Virus record (IMG/VR): IMGVR_UViG_3300033571_010557
Span: 1-64,000 of that record
Direction: 5' to 3' (one strand)
Length of the DNA: 64,000 nt
Source of the DNA: a virus
Each line of letters starts with the position of its first letter. Position 1 is the first letter of the stretch. Position numbers and translations under genes: made by a program. The notes beneath the pieces were generated by a model. That model saw only the letters and a list, made by a program, of their open reading frames with translations, did not search any database and was not told where the DNA came from. Positions 23,488 to 31,369 of this stretch are shown here, in pieces.

Positions 23488-24930
23488 ATGAAAGGAATCA
23501 TCGCTCAAGACGTCACTCGCATGCTGAAGAGAGGCCTTAGCCTCTCCGAACGCACTATGGGGGGCGTCCTCTCTGAATCCAACGGTTCGTTAGTGAAGGC
23601 AGAAGGCTGGAAGGAAATGGTAGAGTCCATCTCCAATCCTGAACGCCGCGCTTTCGTTGCGAACATGCTGGAAAACTACCGTCAGGCTCGCCAGCAGCTT
23701 GATGAAACCACCACCTCGCTGACTGTCGGTAACTTCGACAAGTACGCCTTCCCGCTCATCTCCATCGTCTCGGAGAATATGATCGCGCAGGATCTTGTTT
23801 CGGTTCAGCCGATCGAAGGCCCGTCCGGTCACATCTTCTTCGTCAACCTCGTTACTGGTCAGACGAAGGGCAACGTGCCTAAGGGTACCCCAATCTGGGA
23901 CGCCCGTACTGGCCGTGCTGATCGCTCGGATACCTCTGATGACGCCATCAATGAGGAACACGTCGGCACTTCAGGTGAAGACGGCTCCCTCGCCGATGTC
24001 AACCTGTCCTACACCCCTGTCGTTCCCGGCACGGTTACGGTGCAGTCTGACGACGGTAGCGTTGTTTACCGTGACAATGGCAATGGCACCCTCCTCAGCG
24101 GTGCTACCACCGTTGGTACTGTGGACTACAACACTGGCGCGGTTACGTTGAATACCAGTGCTGCTGCAGACACCGTCTTCACGGCGAGCTACAACACCAA
24201 CACCGAACTCAACGGTGAGGCCCAGATGCTCGACATCGAAATCCAGCACGCCCCGGTGTTCGCCAAGGAACGCAAGATGCGCATCCGCTGGTCCACGGAA
24301 GCCGCTCAGATCATGGATGCCCTGCATTCCGTGAACGCTGAGAATCTCCTGACGACCTCGGTGACCAACAACATCAACTGGGAAATCGATCGCGAGATCA
24401 TCGAGGACCTCCGTCGTGGTGCCTCCGCTGGTACCGTGAACTGGAGCGCTACTCCTCCTACTGGTCAGACCATCGGTTATCAGGAGCACAAGCTCTCGTT
24501 CGTTGACGCTCTGGTGTACGCCTCCGGTTACATCAGCCGCGCCACGAACCGCGTTCGTGCAAACTGGGTTGTCGCCGGTCAGAACGGTGCCAACGTCATC
24601 GAAACCCTGCCTCAGTTCGAACCCTCCGATGCGGATCTTACCGAAATCGAAGGTGTTTGCTACCTCGGCAACCTTGGTCGCCTCAAGGTTTACGCTGATC
24701 CGCACTACGTCCAAAACGAGTGCCTTGTCGGCTACAAGGGTAAGGACTTCACCCGTGCGGGCTACGTTTACGCCCCATGGCTGCTCCTGTTCTCGACTCC
24801 GACCATCACCCTCGACGACTTCATCAATCGTAAGGGTATGGCATCGAGCTACGGCAAGAAGATGATCAACAGCCGCTTCTACTCCAAGATCAAGCTGTCG
24901 AATTTCTCTGACCAGTTTGGGGAAGCCTAA
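23488..24930 (+). CDS. Major capsid protein (T4 gp23-like)
   Basis: A 480-residue HK97-fold capsid protein. Residues 98-122 (MIAQDLVSVQPIEGPSGHIF) match the gp23 segment that T4 writes as CGVQPMNSPTGQVFALR, the Gol peptide region. Around 254-275, VFAKERKMRIRWSTEAAQIM matches RQLKAAYSIELAQDL. A beta-rich insertion (about 170-240, VTVQSDDGSVVYRDNGNG) resembles an insertion domain. The N-terminal 65 residues may be a propeptide cut by the prohead protease. Codon use is strongly host-like, the leader is A/C-rich, and a strong terminator follows. Parts of this protein are mimicked by the small proteins at 135 and 57943. Confidence 0.9.
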   Translation: MKGIIAQDVTRMLKRGLSLSERTMGGVLSESNGSLVKAEGWKEMVESISNPERRAFVANMLENYRQARQQLDETTTSLTVGNFDKYAFPLISIVSENMIAQDLVSVQPIEGPSGHIFFVNLVTGQTKGNVPKGTPIWDARTGRADRSDTSDDAINEEHVGTSGEDGSLADVNLSYTPVVPGTVTVQSDDGSVVYRDNGNGTLLSGATTVGTVDYNTGAVTLNTSAAADTVFTASYNTNTELNGEAQMLDIEIQHAPVFAKERKMRIRWSTEAAQIMDALHSVNAENLLTTSVTNNINWEIDREIIEDLRRGASAGTVNWSATPPTGQTIGYQEHKLSFVDALVYASGYISRATNRVRANWVVAGQNGANVIETLPQFEPSDADLTEIEGVCYLGNLGRLKVYADPHYVQNECLVGYKGKDFTRAGYVYAPWLLLFSTPTITLDDFINRKGMASSYGKKMINSRFYSKIKLSNFSDQFGEA

Positions 24931-24956
24931 TCGATCACGACCGATAAAATAACTTG

Positions 24957-24988
24957 GCGGCGTTCTCGAAAGGGAACGCCGCTTTTTT
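24957..24988 (+). terminator. Rho-independent terminator after capsid gene
   Basis: A perfect 9-bp stem (GCGGCGTTC at 24957-24965, GAACGCCGC at 24974-24982) with an eight-base loop is followed by six T. Confidence 0.95.
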
Positions 24989-25003
24989 ACATCTAAAAAG
25001 TAC

Positions 25004-25032
25004 TTGACAAGACTCATGTGGTATGTTAAAGT
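25004..25032 (+). promoter_or_regulatory. Phage promoter, predicted leaderless
   Basis: TTGACA at 25004-25009, 17-bp spacer, TAAAGT at 25027-25032. Five bases to ATG 25038. Confidence 0.85.
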
Positions 25033-25037
25033 ACGGC

Positions 25038-25517
25038 ATGGAAAACGTTATTACTAGGTATTTCTTCAAAATTTGGTGCAAGACCACCAAGCGGCCTTCG
25101 GGAGTTGGATTCAACGCTGGCGTTATGACCTTCGCCAGTCCAGAACAAGCCATCGAGTGGAGGGAGAAGCATCCAGAAGATTTTCTCCCTAAAACTGAGA
25201 CCTTCGCCAAGCATCTTGACTGTAGCAGGGTGTTCCTCGTGAGGTCCAAGGTCATTGATACTATCGTTGAATGTGACTCCCTCAACGCTGACTCCTTCAA
25301 GGAGGATGACTCTAATGATCTAGAGGAGGTTCACGCCCTGCGTGCTGCCCGAATTGCGTACGCTAAGGAGTTTCCGTACAGGGATGGCGAGCCTGATGTC
25401 GGGAGTATTCACGAGAACATTCGTGATTTGAAAAAGAAGTTTAATCGTCTGAACGATGAATATAACCAACTTCGACGCCACCATAACCAACACTGCCACT
25501 GCTCTGAAATCTACTAA
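25038..25517 (+). CDS. Hypothetical 159-residue protein
   Basis: ATG 25038 is five bases after a phage -10 element. The N-terminal half looks globular (FKIWCKTTKRPSGVGFNAGV); the C-terminal part is a probable coiled coil (IHENIRDLKKKFNRLNDEYN) ending in a His/Cys cluster (HHNQHCHCSEIY) that might bind metal. Not recognised. Confidence 0.6.
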   Translation: MENVITRYFFKIWCKTTKRPSGVGFNAGVMTFASPEQAIEWREKHPEDFLPKTETFAKHLDCSRVFLVRSKVIDTIVECDSLNADSFKEDDSNDLEEVHALRAARIAYAKEFPYRDGEPDVGSIHENIRDLKKKFNRLNDEYNQLRRHHNQHCHCSEIY

Positions 25518-25518
25518 C

Positions 25519-25773
25519 ATGAACGACGACCCAGCTGTCAGGGATGAGGAACTAGAGTCACTACTTACTAAGGCTTATCAGAAGCTTCACAAATGTGTGA
25601 CCGAGATTGGCAAGTTCAATGAAGCCTCACGAGTAGGGAGAAACTCCCCATGCCCCTGTGGTTCCGGAGATAAAGTCAAGAGGTGTTGCGCAAGTAATGA
25701 CAACCTGCCCTCTATCAATAAGAGCAGGGGAATCGCCAACTCAATACTGAGAGCTTTTGTTTCATCCCATTAG
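25519..25773 (+). CDS. SEC-C motif protein
   Basis: An 84-residue protein from ATG 25519, one base after the previous stop. Helical N-terminus, then RNSPCPCGSGDKVKRCC, an exact SEC-C zinc-binding motif as found at the SecA C-terminus, then a basic tail. Small SEC-C proteins are common in phages and probably bind a host protein or nucleic acid. Start choice is supported by its tight junction; upstream in-frame codons lie in the previous gene. Confidence 0.75.
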   Translation: MNDDPAVRDEELESLLTKAYQKLHKCVTEIGKFNEASRVGRNSPCPCGSGDKVKRCCASNDNLPSINKSRGIANSILRAFVSSH

Positions 25774-25779
25774 TTATCT
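25771..25779 (+). promoter_or_regulatory. Late promoter-like motif
   Basis: tagttatct overlaps the preceding stop codon and ends at ATG 25780. Confidence 0.42.
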
Positions 25780-25881
25780 ATGGAGACTATTATGAAATGC
25801 TTAGCTGTTTATCTTTTGCTATCCGTAGTCTCTCTTTTCTTTTGGAATTTAATAATTCCTCCAAAGGATAATGAGTCATGA
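25780..25881 (+). CDS. Small single-span membrane protein
   Basis: A 33-residue peptide: METIMKCLAVYLLLSVVSLF, then FWNLII and a charged end PPKDNES. It has one strong hydrophobic span. The stop overlaps the next ATG (ATGA), supporting a real coupled gene. Role unknown; holin, spanin or anti-host roles are all possible. Confidence 0.5.
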   Translation: METIMKCLAVYLLLSVVSLFFWNLIIPPKDNES

Positions 25882-26156
25882 ATGCAGTGATACTGGAGGA
25901 GGATGGCTTACTTAAATTCTGGTGCCCAGGATGTGACTCAGTACACCGCGTAAGAATCGATCATAGAATCGGTTGGAACAATAACCCGCACAAGCCGACG
26001 CTCCCCCAGTCCCTGTTACTTTGGCTTGATCTAGTTGGTGGACCTGTTCAATGTCATTCTATGATTTCGGAGGGTAATATAAGATTCCTACCAGACTCGA
26101 TCCATAATATGGCTGGCCAGACTGTTAGGCTACCACCGTTTCCGGAAGGACACTAG
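25878..26156 (+). CDS. DUF6527-like protein
   Basis: A 92-residue protein. LKFWCPGCDSVHRVRID is a zinc-binding start, GWNNNPHKPTLPQSL matches the GWxxNxxxPTxxPS core, and VQCHSMISEGNIRFLPDSIH followed by AGQTVRLPPFP matches the CHSxIxxGxIxFLxDxxHxLAGxTVxLP end of the DUF6527 family, widespread in phages. Biochemical role is unknown. Confidence 0.8.
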   Translation: MNAVILEEDGLLKFWCPGCDSVHRVRIDHRIGWNNNPHKPTLPQSLLLWLDLVGGPVQCHSMISEGNIRFLPDSIHNMAGQTVRLPPFPEGH

Positions 26157-26187
26157 TTCAACCTGCGGAGGTACGGATGAATGAATC

Positions 26188-26216
26188 TTGACAGATTTTT
26201 ACATCTGTGTTATAAT
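26188..26216 (+). promoter_or_regulatory. Phage promoter, predicted leaderless
   Basis: TTGACA at 26188-26193, 17-bp spacer, TATAAT at 26211-26216. Five bases to ATG 26222. Confidence 0.88.
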
Positions 26217-26221
26217 GGGAC

Positions 26222-26818
26222 ATGGAACCACCTACTTTCCCATGTCGTCCAATCAACTGCGGCAAATTGACTATCGCTCGTCCGAAAATAGGTGAGTTCT
26301 GGGTTGAACCGAAGATCACTGGCATGCGTGTCGTTCTTCACGTTCCCACAGGTCAGATGTGGACTCGCCACGGTACTACTGTTTCTAATCCCAAGTGGTT
26401 TACGGAAGCGTCAAAAAAGATAAAGGACGTCCTTCCTAATGAGGAATGGTTGGATTGTGAGGGTCTCTATCAGGCCCATAACGTAGGTAAGGGAACCCTC
26501 GTCGTTCTTGATTCTATCGTGAAGGACGAGAGCATCGAGAAACGCCGCGAAAGGTTCTCCATCCTCCCAGAAATGCCGATCACTAACGACATCAAGGGAA
26601 ACGAGGTATATCGTATCCCATCTTTCGATTGGAAGTCAGAAGCGAGGATGCTTTGGGACAGGCTTCTAAGTCTCGGTGATGACTGGGTCAAGAGAGGTAA
26701 CGGTAGTGTTCCTCTTTTCGAGGGAGTAGTAGCTAAGAAGAAGAATTCCAGTTACGCGTTCCAAAATATAGACCCAAAACGCGAAACACCGATCTGGCAA
26801 AAACACCGATTCGCATGA
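26222..26818 (+). CDS. Minimal nucleotidyltransferase (DNA/RNA ligase fold)
   Basis: A 198-residue protein with the order of ligase nucleotidyltransferase motifs: motif I WVEPKITGMRV (KxTG instead of KxDG), motif III EEWLDCEGLY, motif IV LFEGVVAKKK and motif V IWQKHRFA at the very end. The lysine of motif I would be adenylated. There is no OB domain, so it is smaller than known minimal ligases. It could be a tiny DNA ligase, an RNA ligase-like enzyme or a nucleotidylating regulator. It has its own leaderless promoter and fairly host-like codons. Confidence 0.72.
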   Translation: MEPPTFPCRPINCGKLTIARPKIGEFWVEPKITGMRVVLHVPTGQMWTRHGTTVSNPKWFTEASKKIKDVLPNEEWLDCEGLYQAHNVGKGTLVVLDSIVKDESIEKRRERFSILPEMPITNDIKGNEVYRIPSFDWKSEARMLWDRLLSLGDDWVKRGNGSVPLFEGVVAKKKNSSYAFQNIDPKRETPIWQKHRFA

Positions 26819-27129
26819 ATTCAACACCGATGGCATCATATATCACTCTAACAAAAGAAGGTCAAACTGAATTACTCGACCGAGTTGATGCACCGTCGCC
26901 ATACAAGGTCGCCAATTGTAAGACTCCAGAAGAGGGGGAAAGGCTTCGACGTGGGCAAACTCGCCGTAGTATACGCAACAGAAACCTTGCTCGTGTCATC
27001 GGGATGGAAGCTAGGGTAATTGGGGTGCGGGCTTCTGATGGTCTTCACCTAATTAAATTCGACGGAGTCAGCGAGCATTACGGCGTTCCGCTGTCGAGTG
27101 TTGCGACGAAAAGGGAAGCTTTTGTATAA
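26815..27129 (+). CDS. Hypothetical 104-residue basic protein
   Basis: Starts at ATG 26815 overlapping the previous TGA. The segment GERLRRGQTRRSIRNRNLAR is strongly basic, followed by a small beta-rich part (ARVIGVRASDGLHLIKFDGV) that could be an SH3-like or KOW-like barrel. May bind nucleic acid and act with the ligase-like protein. Not recognised. Confidence 0.55.
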   Translation: MNSTPMASYITLTKEGQTELLDRVDAPSPYKVANCKTPEEGERLRRGQTRRSIRNRNLARVIGMEARVIGVRASDGLHLIKFDGVSEHYGVPLSSVATKREAFV

Positions 27130-27148
27130 GGCAGGTGGATTCAGGCAC

Positions 27149-27177
27149 TTGACAAAATTAAGCTTTTGTGTTAAAAT
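27149..27177 (+). promoter_or_regulatory. Phage promoter, predicted leaderless
   Basis: TTGACA at 27149-27154, 17-bp spacer, TAAAAT at 27172-27177. Five bases to ATG 27183. Confidence 0.87.
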
Positions 27178-27182
27178 GGGTC

Positions 27183-27329
27183 ATGGCTTCCACTAACCCA
27201 TTCCCCTCCGACTTCGACTTCGAAACCTACGAGAACTGGCTCGATGAACTTGGTGATGACCTCATCGTTTCGGAATACGAAGCTAGGGATCATTACAACA
27301 TGATGGTGAAATTCGGACCAGAGCGGTGA
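27183..27329 (+). CDS. Small acidic protein under its own promoter
   Basis: A 48-residue peptide (MASTNPFPSDFDFETYENWL, then DELGDDLIVSEYEARDHYNM) with strong net negative charge. Its leaderless promoter and host-like codons indicate it is really expressed. Small acidic phage proteins often inhibit host enzymes or mimic DNA, but no homologue is recognised. It ends just before a convergent gene. Confidence 0.65.
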   Translation: MASTNPFPSDFDFETYENWLDELGDDLIVSEYEARDHYNMMVKFGPER

Positions 27330-27330
27330 T

Positions 27331-27717
27331 TTAGTCTCCGATTATCTCTCCAGTGTTCTGCTTAACCTTCTTCATGTCCAGTTTATCATCAAGCAGTCCT
27401 ATCATCTGAGGGTCTTTCTCATTGGTGATAGGAAAGGTTTTGCCGAAGTGTTTCCTGCAGAAATCTCTGATAGCTTCTCTGGCCTCGTCTTCTTCGTCAG
27501 GGTTTGATACCCTGGCCGTGAATATCTTTACCTTCCTTCCGGATTTTAGAAGGCCCTTAACGAAGTTTATAGACTTCTGAATTGGTTTACCAACATGGCC
27601 GGGTCCACGCCACTCGTCGTATGTGGCAAGAGTCCCGTCGAAATCAATTCCGAACCATTCTTCGTTGTCGGATTCGGAGAGAAGAAGGTCTATAACTTTG
27701 ATGGACTCAATGATCAT
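27331..27717 (-). CDS. HAD-like phosphatase
   Basis: A 128-residue minus-strand protein from ATG 27717. WFGIDFDGTLATYD is HAD motif I (DxDGT), VKIFTARVSN is motif II (T in place of the usual T/S), and PQMIGLLDDKLD supplies the C-terminal acidic motif. This small HAD type, with GHVGKPI after the first motif, is common in phages and is usually annotated as a 5'-nucleotidase-like hydrolase. It may dephosphorylate nucleotides or sugars. Confidence 0.78.
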   Translation of the reverse strand: MIIESIKVIDLLLSESDNEEWFGIDFDGTLATYDEWRGPGHVGKPIQKSINFVKGLLKSGRKVKIFTARVSNPDEEDEAREAIRDFCRKHFGKTFPITNEKDPQMIGLLDDKLDMKKVKQNTGEIIGD

Positions 27718-27730
27718 CAAAATATTTACT
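27718..27730 (-). promoter_or_regulatory. Late-type AT-rich motif before start
   Basis: On the minus strand gagtaaatatttt lies just before the HAD gene's ATG. Confidence 0.4.
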
Positions 27731-28448
27731 CATCCTCGATTATCCTAACGATCTTATCAATCTTCTCCTTAGGAAGCCTAAGAGTTCCTATGTGGAGCAG
27801 CATATCATCAGACCCGCTGACATGCGACAAAAGGTATCCCTTACCAGTGGTGGACACTTCCTTTTCAGACTTCTGTGAAGCGTATACTGGTGCCTTCTTC
27901 GGTTGTTCACTCGGGACTCCCGATCTTTTGATAGCCCTGTTAACCACACTCTTATACGAGGGGATTCCGTTGGCGCGAGGGGCAAACATGATGTGATGAG
28001 GATAGCCATTCCTACCTATCTTAAATTTGGTAGAGTATTCAATCACCTCCGACGAAACAAGATGCGGGACGAATCTGTTAGGGGAAGTCTTCACATCAGC
28101 TTCTTCGATAACCACCCCAACAATAAGGGATCTCAGGTCTACACCTGTAAGATCGATGCACCCCGTTTTAACGAGTTCCTTCATGTATTCCTTCGCTTTC
28201 TCCTCGTGGGGGAACGACTTGACAACCACCTTGTTATTCGGGTCTAGATAAACAGCCTTGGAACTATCCCCTGGAGGTTCTCCAATAGCGATAGCGTATA
28301 CTTGGTTATCAAGCTTGTCATGATATTCGAAGTTGTCATCGACTTCAACCCATGGTACCTTGGTTTGTTTTTGCACCTCCGCCAGTAGCGCTTGCTTCCA
28401 CCTTTTAACTTCCTGCACGGCATCTTCGAAACTCATCATAGTGTTCAT
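27726..28448 (-). CDS. Hypothetical 240-residue protein
   Basis: A minus-strand gene from ATG 28448, preceded on that strand by taactaaac. The N-terminus is helical (VQEVKRWKQALLAEVQKQTK), followed by a mixed domain (DKLDNQVYAIAIGEPPGDSS). The middle (VVKSFPHEEKAKEYMKELVK) looks like a small alpha/beta unit and the end is basic. Not recognised. Its stop is five bases upstream of the HAD-like gene's start region, so the two form one transcription unit. Confidence 0.55.
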   Translation of the reverse strand: MNTMMSFEDAVQEVKRWKQALLAEVQKQTKVPWVEVDDNFEYHDKLDNQVYAIAIGEPPGDSSKAVYLDPNNKVVVKSFPHEEKAKEYMKELVKTGCIDLTGVDLRSLIVGVVIEEADVKTSPNRFVPHLVSSEVIEYSTKFKIGRNGYPHHIMFAPRANGIPSYKSVVNRAIKRSGVPSEQPKKAPVYASQKSEKEVSTTGKGYLLSHVSGSDDMLLHIGTLRLPKEKIDKIVRIIEDE

Positions 28449-28500
28449 GTTTAGTTAGAAATCAGTTAGCTCAACTATTTTAACCAGAGATTCACTCTTG

Positions 28501-28995
28501 TCAAGTCTTTTGTTCCAAGAGCTTGCTTTTCAAGGTGAGAGCTAGGTTTCTAATTCTCTGACGCTGCTCTGGTGAGAGTTGAGTTGCTGCGTTTCTCTTC
28601 ACTTGAGTCTCTTCACCAGCTGCAACCTTCATCCCCTCTGGAGACGAAATGGTAGGACTTTTTGCTTTCGAAACTATAAACTCAACGGAAACCTGAAGCT
28701 CTTTCGAATAGTGTTTTAGAAGTTCCAGCCGTTCTTCCTCACCAAGGCTCACAATCTCCGAATCAGGCGGTATTATAGTATCTTCTATGAGTTCTACTAG
28801 CCTACTTAACTTCTTTGCCCTTGACATATGATACTTGACCAACCCGATCTGAGTTAAGTCAACCCTGGCCTGAACGTTATTCAGAAACCAGTGTATCTGT
28901 TGAACCAATGACACTGATGGCGTTGCACCCTCAGATATGGTATCTATCAGATCCCCTAAGAATTTCGTTCCGGATTTTTTCTCTTCTTCTTGCAT
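28501..28995 (-). CDS. Hypothetical 164-residue protein
   Basis: A helical, charged minus-strand protein (IHWFLNNVQARVDLTQIGLV, SRAKKLSRLVELIEDTIIPP, EERLELLKHYSKELQVSVEF) that ends in a basic helix. It resembles small phage structural or chaperone-like helical proteins but is not recognised. It is divergent from the gene at 29008, sharing an AT-rich intergenic motif. Confidence 0.55.
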   Translation of the reverse strand: MQEEEKKSGTKFLGDLIDTISEGATPSVSLVQQIHWFLNNVQARVDLTQIGLVKYHMSRAKKLSRLVELIEDTIIPPDSEIVSLGEEERLELLKHYSKELQVSVEFIVSKAKSPTISSPEGMKVAAGEETQVKRNAATQLSPEQRQRIRNLALTLKSKLLEQKT

Positions 28996-28997
28996 TC

Positions 28998-29007
28998 TTA
29001 TAATTTA
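28998..29007. promoter_or_regulatory. Divergent late promoter-like motif
   Basis: ttataattta lies between two divergent start codons only 12 bases apart (28995 minus, 29008 plus). Read either way it gives the AT-rich element seen before other genes. Confidence 0.45.
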
Positions 29008-29169
29008 TGGAAGAGAATGCAAAATACTTCGTAGTCGATTCCGAAACGGGTCGGAAGGTCAATCAGAAAGCCCTCCCGTTGGAAGAAGCCAAAGCCTTTA
29101 TAGAGAAGAAACTTACGGAGTCATCCGGAAGTCAAAAACTGATCCTTAAACAATACCTTGTCGAGTGAA
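29008..29169 (+). CDS. Hypothetical 53-residue protein
   Basis: ATG 29008 follows the divergent AT-rich motif. The protein (MEENAKYFVVDSETGRKVNQ, then a Lys/Glu-rich helix EEAKAFIEKKLTES) is a small mixed fold. Not recognised. The next gene overlaps its end. Confidence 0.55.
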
Positions 29170-29433
29170 CAGGAGATAGATGTACATTATCTGATCAGGG
29201 AACTAAAGGACTCCCTGAGGGGTATAGACAAACTGCCTAAGGGGACACGCGGGAAGTACTTCCGTTCATATCTTAACGAATTAATAAGGACGTGCGTCAA
29301 AATTCCGATGGACCTGAGCGATGACCGTCCTCCTATAAGATGGAATTCGGACATTATATCAGATTGCTTGTTAATCGCCTCAAGAGGGTTGGATCATGTT
29401 ATCATCAACCGCATTCTAAAGAAGCACGTATGA
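29158..29433 (+). CDS. Hypothetical 91-residue protein
   Basis: Starts with TTG 29158 inside the previous gene. Helical and charged (IDVHYLIRELKDSLRGIDKL). Not recognised. Its stop overlaps the next ATG (ATGA), so the small genes 29008-29957 read as one cluster. Confidence 0.5.
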   Translation: MSSEQEIDVHYLIRELKDSLRGIDKLPKGTRGKYFRSYLNELIRTCVKIPMDLSDDRPPIRWNSDIISDCLLIASRGLDHVIINRILKKHV

Positions 29434-29765
29434 CACCAATAGGCTATTACAACCCGTTCCAGCATCCAGTATCATTCACCGGTTCCAAGGGGAACATGAT
29501 CGAGGTATCTCCTAACACCCCGGTAACTGACAAAGACGGGTTTCTTATCGCATCCTCTCCGGTCCTCGACAAGCAGGTGTCAGACGGAGTGCTGAAGAGA
29601 ATTTACGACACTCACCCAAACTTCCGCGATCACGATAAGAAGGTAGAGAAGAAGAAAGGCGTGACTAGATTCACGAAGGCGCAAGTGGATCAAATGCCCA
29701 TACAGGAAGTCGCCAAAATAACAAAGAACTCTCCCCCTCAGAAGAAAAATAAAGCCCCACCGTAA
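29430..29765 (+). CDS. Hypothetical 111-residue virion-region protein
   Basis: ATG 29430 overlaps the previous stop. N-terminal part is beta-rich (YYNPFQHPVSFTGSKGNMIE, then SPNTPVTDKDGFLIASSP), the C-terminal third is Lys-rich and probably disordered. It is upstream of the tail genes and shares its style with the gene at 29954. Not recognised. Confidence 0.5.
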   Translation: MTPIGYYNPFQHPVSFTGSKGNMIEVSPNTPVTDKDGFLIASSPVLDKQVSDGVLKRIYDTHPNFRDHDKKVEKKKGVTRFTKAQVDQMPIQEVAKITKNSPPQKKNKAPP

Positions 29766-29789
29766 CTCCTGCTTGATAGCAGGATTGGG

Positions 29790-29957
29790 GTGGTTGAATT
29801 GGGTGGATGGAAGATTCCTGAGGATGCTGAGGTCGGGGAGGACGGAACCGTTAAGTATAAGAACAAAAGATTCGCTTCTACAACGGCTCTCAAAGCTTAT
29901 ATGGCTAGTTCCCGAGACAACAGCCCAAACCCTCTTTCAGTTCCAATTAAGTCATGA
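29790..29957 (+). CDS. Hypothetical 55-residue protein
   Basis: Starting at GTG 29790: VELGGWKIPEDAEVGEDGTV, then KYKNKRFASTTALKAYMASS. This frame has a protein-like composition and ends by overlapping the next ATG (ATGA), so I prefer it to the longer Leu/Arg-rich frame that overlaps it. Not recognised. Confidence 0.5.
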   Translation: MVELGGWKIPEDAEVGEDGTVKYKNKRFASTTALKAYMASSRDNSPNPLSVPIKS

Positions 29958-30223
29958 AAAAGAAGAAGAACCAAGTGACTCCTAAGGTGGAATCAGAAGT
30001 AGCTACCGTAGAAGTACCTGCACAGAAGGAGGAGTACGTTCACATAAAGAACAACTCCAATCAGGTTGTCGCTGTCAACATCAGAAAGAAGGACGGTAAG
30101 CTGATCGGAATACAGTTAGACGCCAATGCTTCTAGGCAATGGCCGAAGCTCTCCGACTACGGTCCTGACGCCTCTCGACTGATAGCTAGGAAAGTCATAA
30201 GGCTCGATCCGGTTAAGACCTAG
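29954..30223 (+). CDS. Hypothetical 89-residue virion-region protein
   Basis: Lys-rich start (MKKKKNQVTPKVESEVATVE), then a beta-type core (YVHIKNNSNQVVAVNIRKKD, GKLIGIQLDANASRQWPKLS). Likely a small structural or assembly protein of the baseplate region. Not recognised. Confidence 0.5.
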   Translation: MKKKKNQVTPKVESEVATVEVPAQKEEYVHIKNNSNQVVAVNIRKKDGKLIGIQLDANASRQWPKLSDYGPDASRLIARKVIRLDPVKT

Positions 30224-30231
30224 TTATAAAC
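30221..30231 (+). promoter_or_regulatory. Late promoter-like motif
   Basis: tagttataaac overlaps the preceding stop and ends at ATG 30232. Confidence 0.5.
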
Positions 30232-31365
30232 ATGGTAATACCGTTAATAAGACTAGACAATGTCTTCCCGGCAACTTGGGAATCAGTTTGGGGAGGCATC
30301 CATCCGGAACCATATGACCCCTATTTGGACTCAGAGTCTAGGGTTAGGTTCATTGACGGTCAGGACCCAGTAAACTATTTTACGGCGCAGAGATTCCAGG
30401 GAGACCTTTTTAAGAGAGACCTTCTACAAGCGGAGACATCAAGGAGAATAATTGATTATCTCTCGGCTCGACAGGGCTATTTTTTCAACATCCCGTCAGT
30501 GACGCTTCAACCTGACACCTATATCCCATTGGGGGCGATGATGGGTACTGATCAGATTGAGGGTTATTATCTGGTAGCCTACGTCTGCAACGTTGATTAT
30601 GGTCTAATATCCGACATCGAGTTGAGAATCGTAGATCAGGACACCGGAGCGGTCTTATCTCATTTCAACCCAACTGGTGAACAGAATCTAGTGTGGGCTG
30701 TTGGGACCTCCCGAATAAACAATGAGAGGGGTAAGTTAGTAGATAACTTCGAGATACGTCTATACAATAAGGGATGTGAAGACTTAGTCACCGTCCAAGC
30801 TGGCGTTGTCCTATCTCCAAAGATAAACTGGGATGGTCTTAATGCCTCCTCTTACAGTGAAGACACAGCTACTTCAATAAGTGAGGATACCCCAACTCCG
30901 ATACTTCCTGAACCGCCTACTCCCACTTCTGCCGCTCCTGATTTATTGGCTGATACCGTCTGGCTTGACTCCCTATGGAAACTCATGCAGCAAAGGACTT
31001 ACCCAGTAGGAGAGTTGTGCATAACTAGAAGGGGAGGAAACCCATCCTCCTGGCTCGGGTTCGGTGCTTGGGAGTTGTATGGTCAAGGTAGGGCTATCGT
31101 GGGCTACGACCCATCCGATTCCGACTTTAATCTCTTGGATAAGATTGGTGGTTCTAAGACCCACACGCTGTCCATAAACGAAATGCCTTCTCATAATCAT
31201 TCGATACTACTAGGGGCCGGATCAGTTACAGCAGCAGTATATAACGGGTCAAATGGGAACGTGACAATTGCTGATACGACTTCTATTCAGAATTCGGGAG
31301 GTGGTCAAGCCCACAATAACCTCCAGCCGTACATAACGGTTTACGTGTGGAAGAGAATAGCATAA
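30232..31365 (+). CDS. Tail protein with C-terminal collar domain, copy 1
   Basis: A 377-residue tail protein. The N-terminus contains VRFIDGQDPVNYFTAQRFQG followed by DLF, which resembles RFLNASDP...NRLQGDL of the protein at 32998 and may be a shared attachment segment. The middle is beta-rich. The C-terminal 130 residues form a phage collar / Mdp-type domain: YPVGELCITRRGGNPSSWLG, FGAWELYGQGRAIVG, EMPSHNHSILLG and AHNNLQPYITVYVWKRIA. Such domains sit at tail-fibre tips or on the baseplate wedge (T4 gp10/gp12-like). It has its own late-type motif. Confidence 0.8.
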   Translation: MVIPLIRLDNVFPATWESVWGGIHPEPYDPYLDSESRVRFIDGQDPVNYFTAQRFQGDLFKRDLLQAETSRRIIDYLSARQGYFFNIPSVTLQPDTYIPLGAMMGTDQIEGYYLVAYVCNVDYGLISDIELRIVDQDTGAVLSHFNPTGEQNLVWAVGTSRINNERGKLVDNFEIRLYNKGCEDLVTVQAGVVLSPKINWDGLNASSYSEDTATSISEDTPTPILPEPPTPTSAAPDLLADTVWLDSLWKLMQQRTYPVGELCITRRGGNPSSWLGFGAWELYGQGRAIVGYDPSDSDFNLLDKIGGSKTHTLSINEMPSHNHSILLGAGSVTAAVYNGSNGNVTIADTTSIQNSGGGQAHNNLQPYITVYVWKRIA

Positions 31366-31369
31366 TACC

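Noticed and set aside
23971-25017. A 348-codon minus-strand frame across the capsid gene
   Set aside because: It runs antisense to the clear major capsid gene and through its terminator; a by-product of strong GC3 bias.
29767-29784. Six-bp hairpin tcctgc/gcagga
   Set aside because: Too short and without a T-run to call a terminator.
29773-29985. A 70-codon frame rich in Leu and Arg
   Set aside because: It overlaps a frame (29790-29957) with a more protein-like sequence and an ATGA junction to the next gene.
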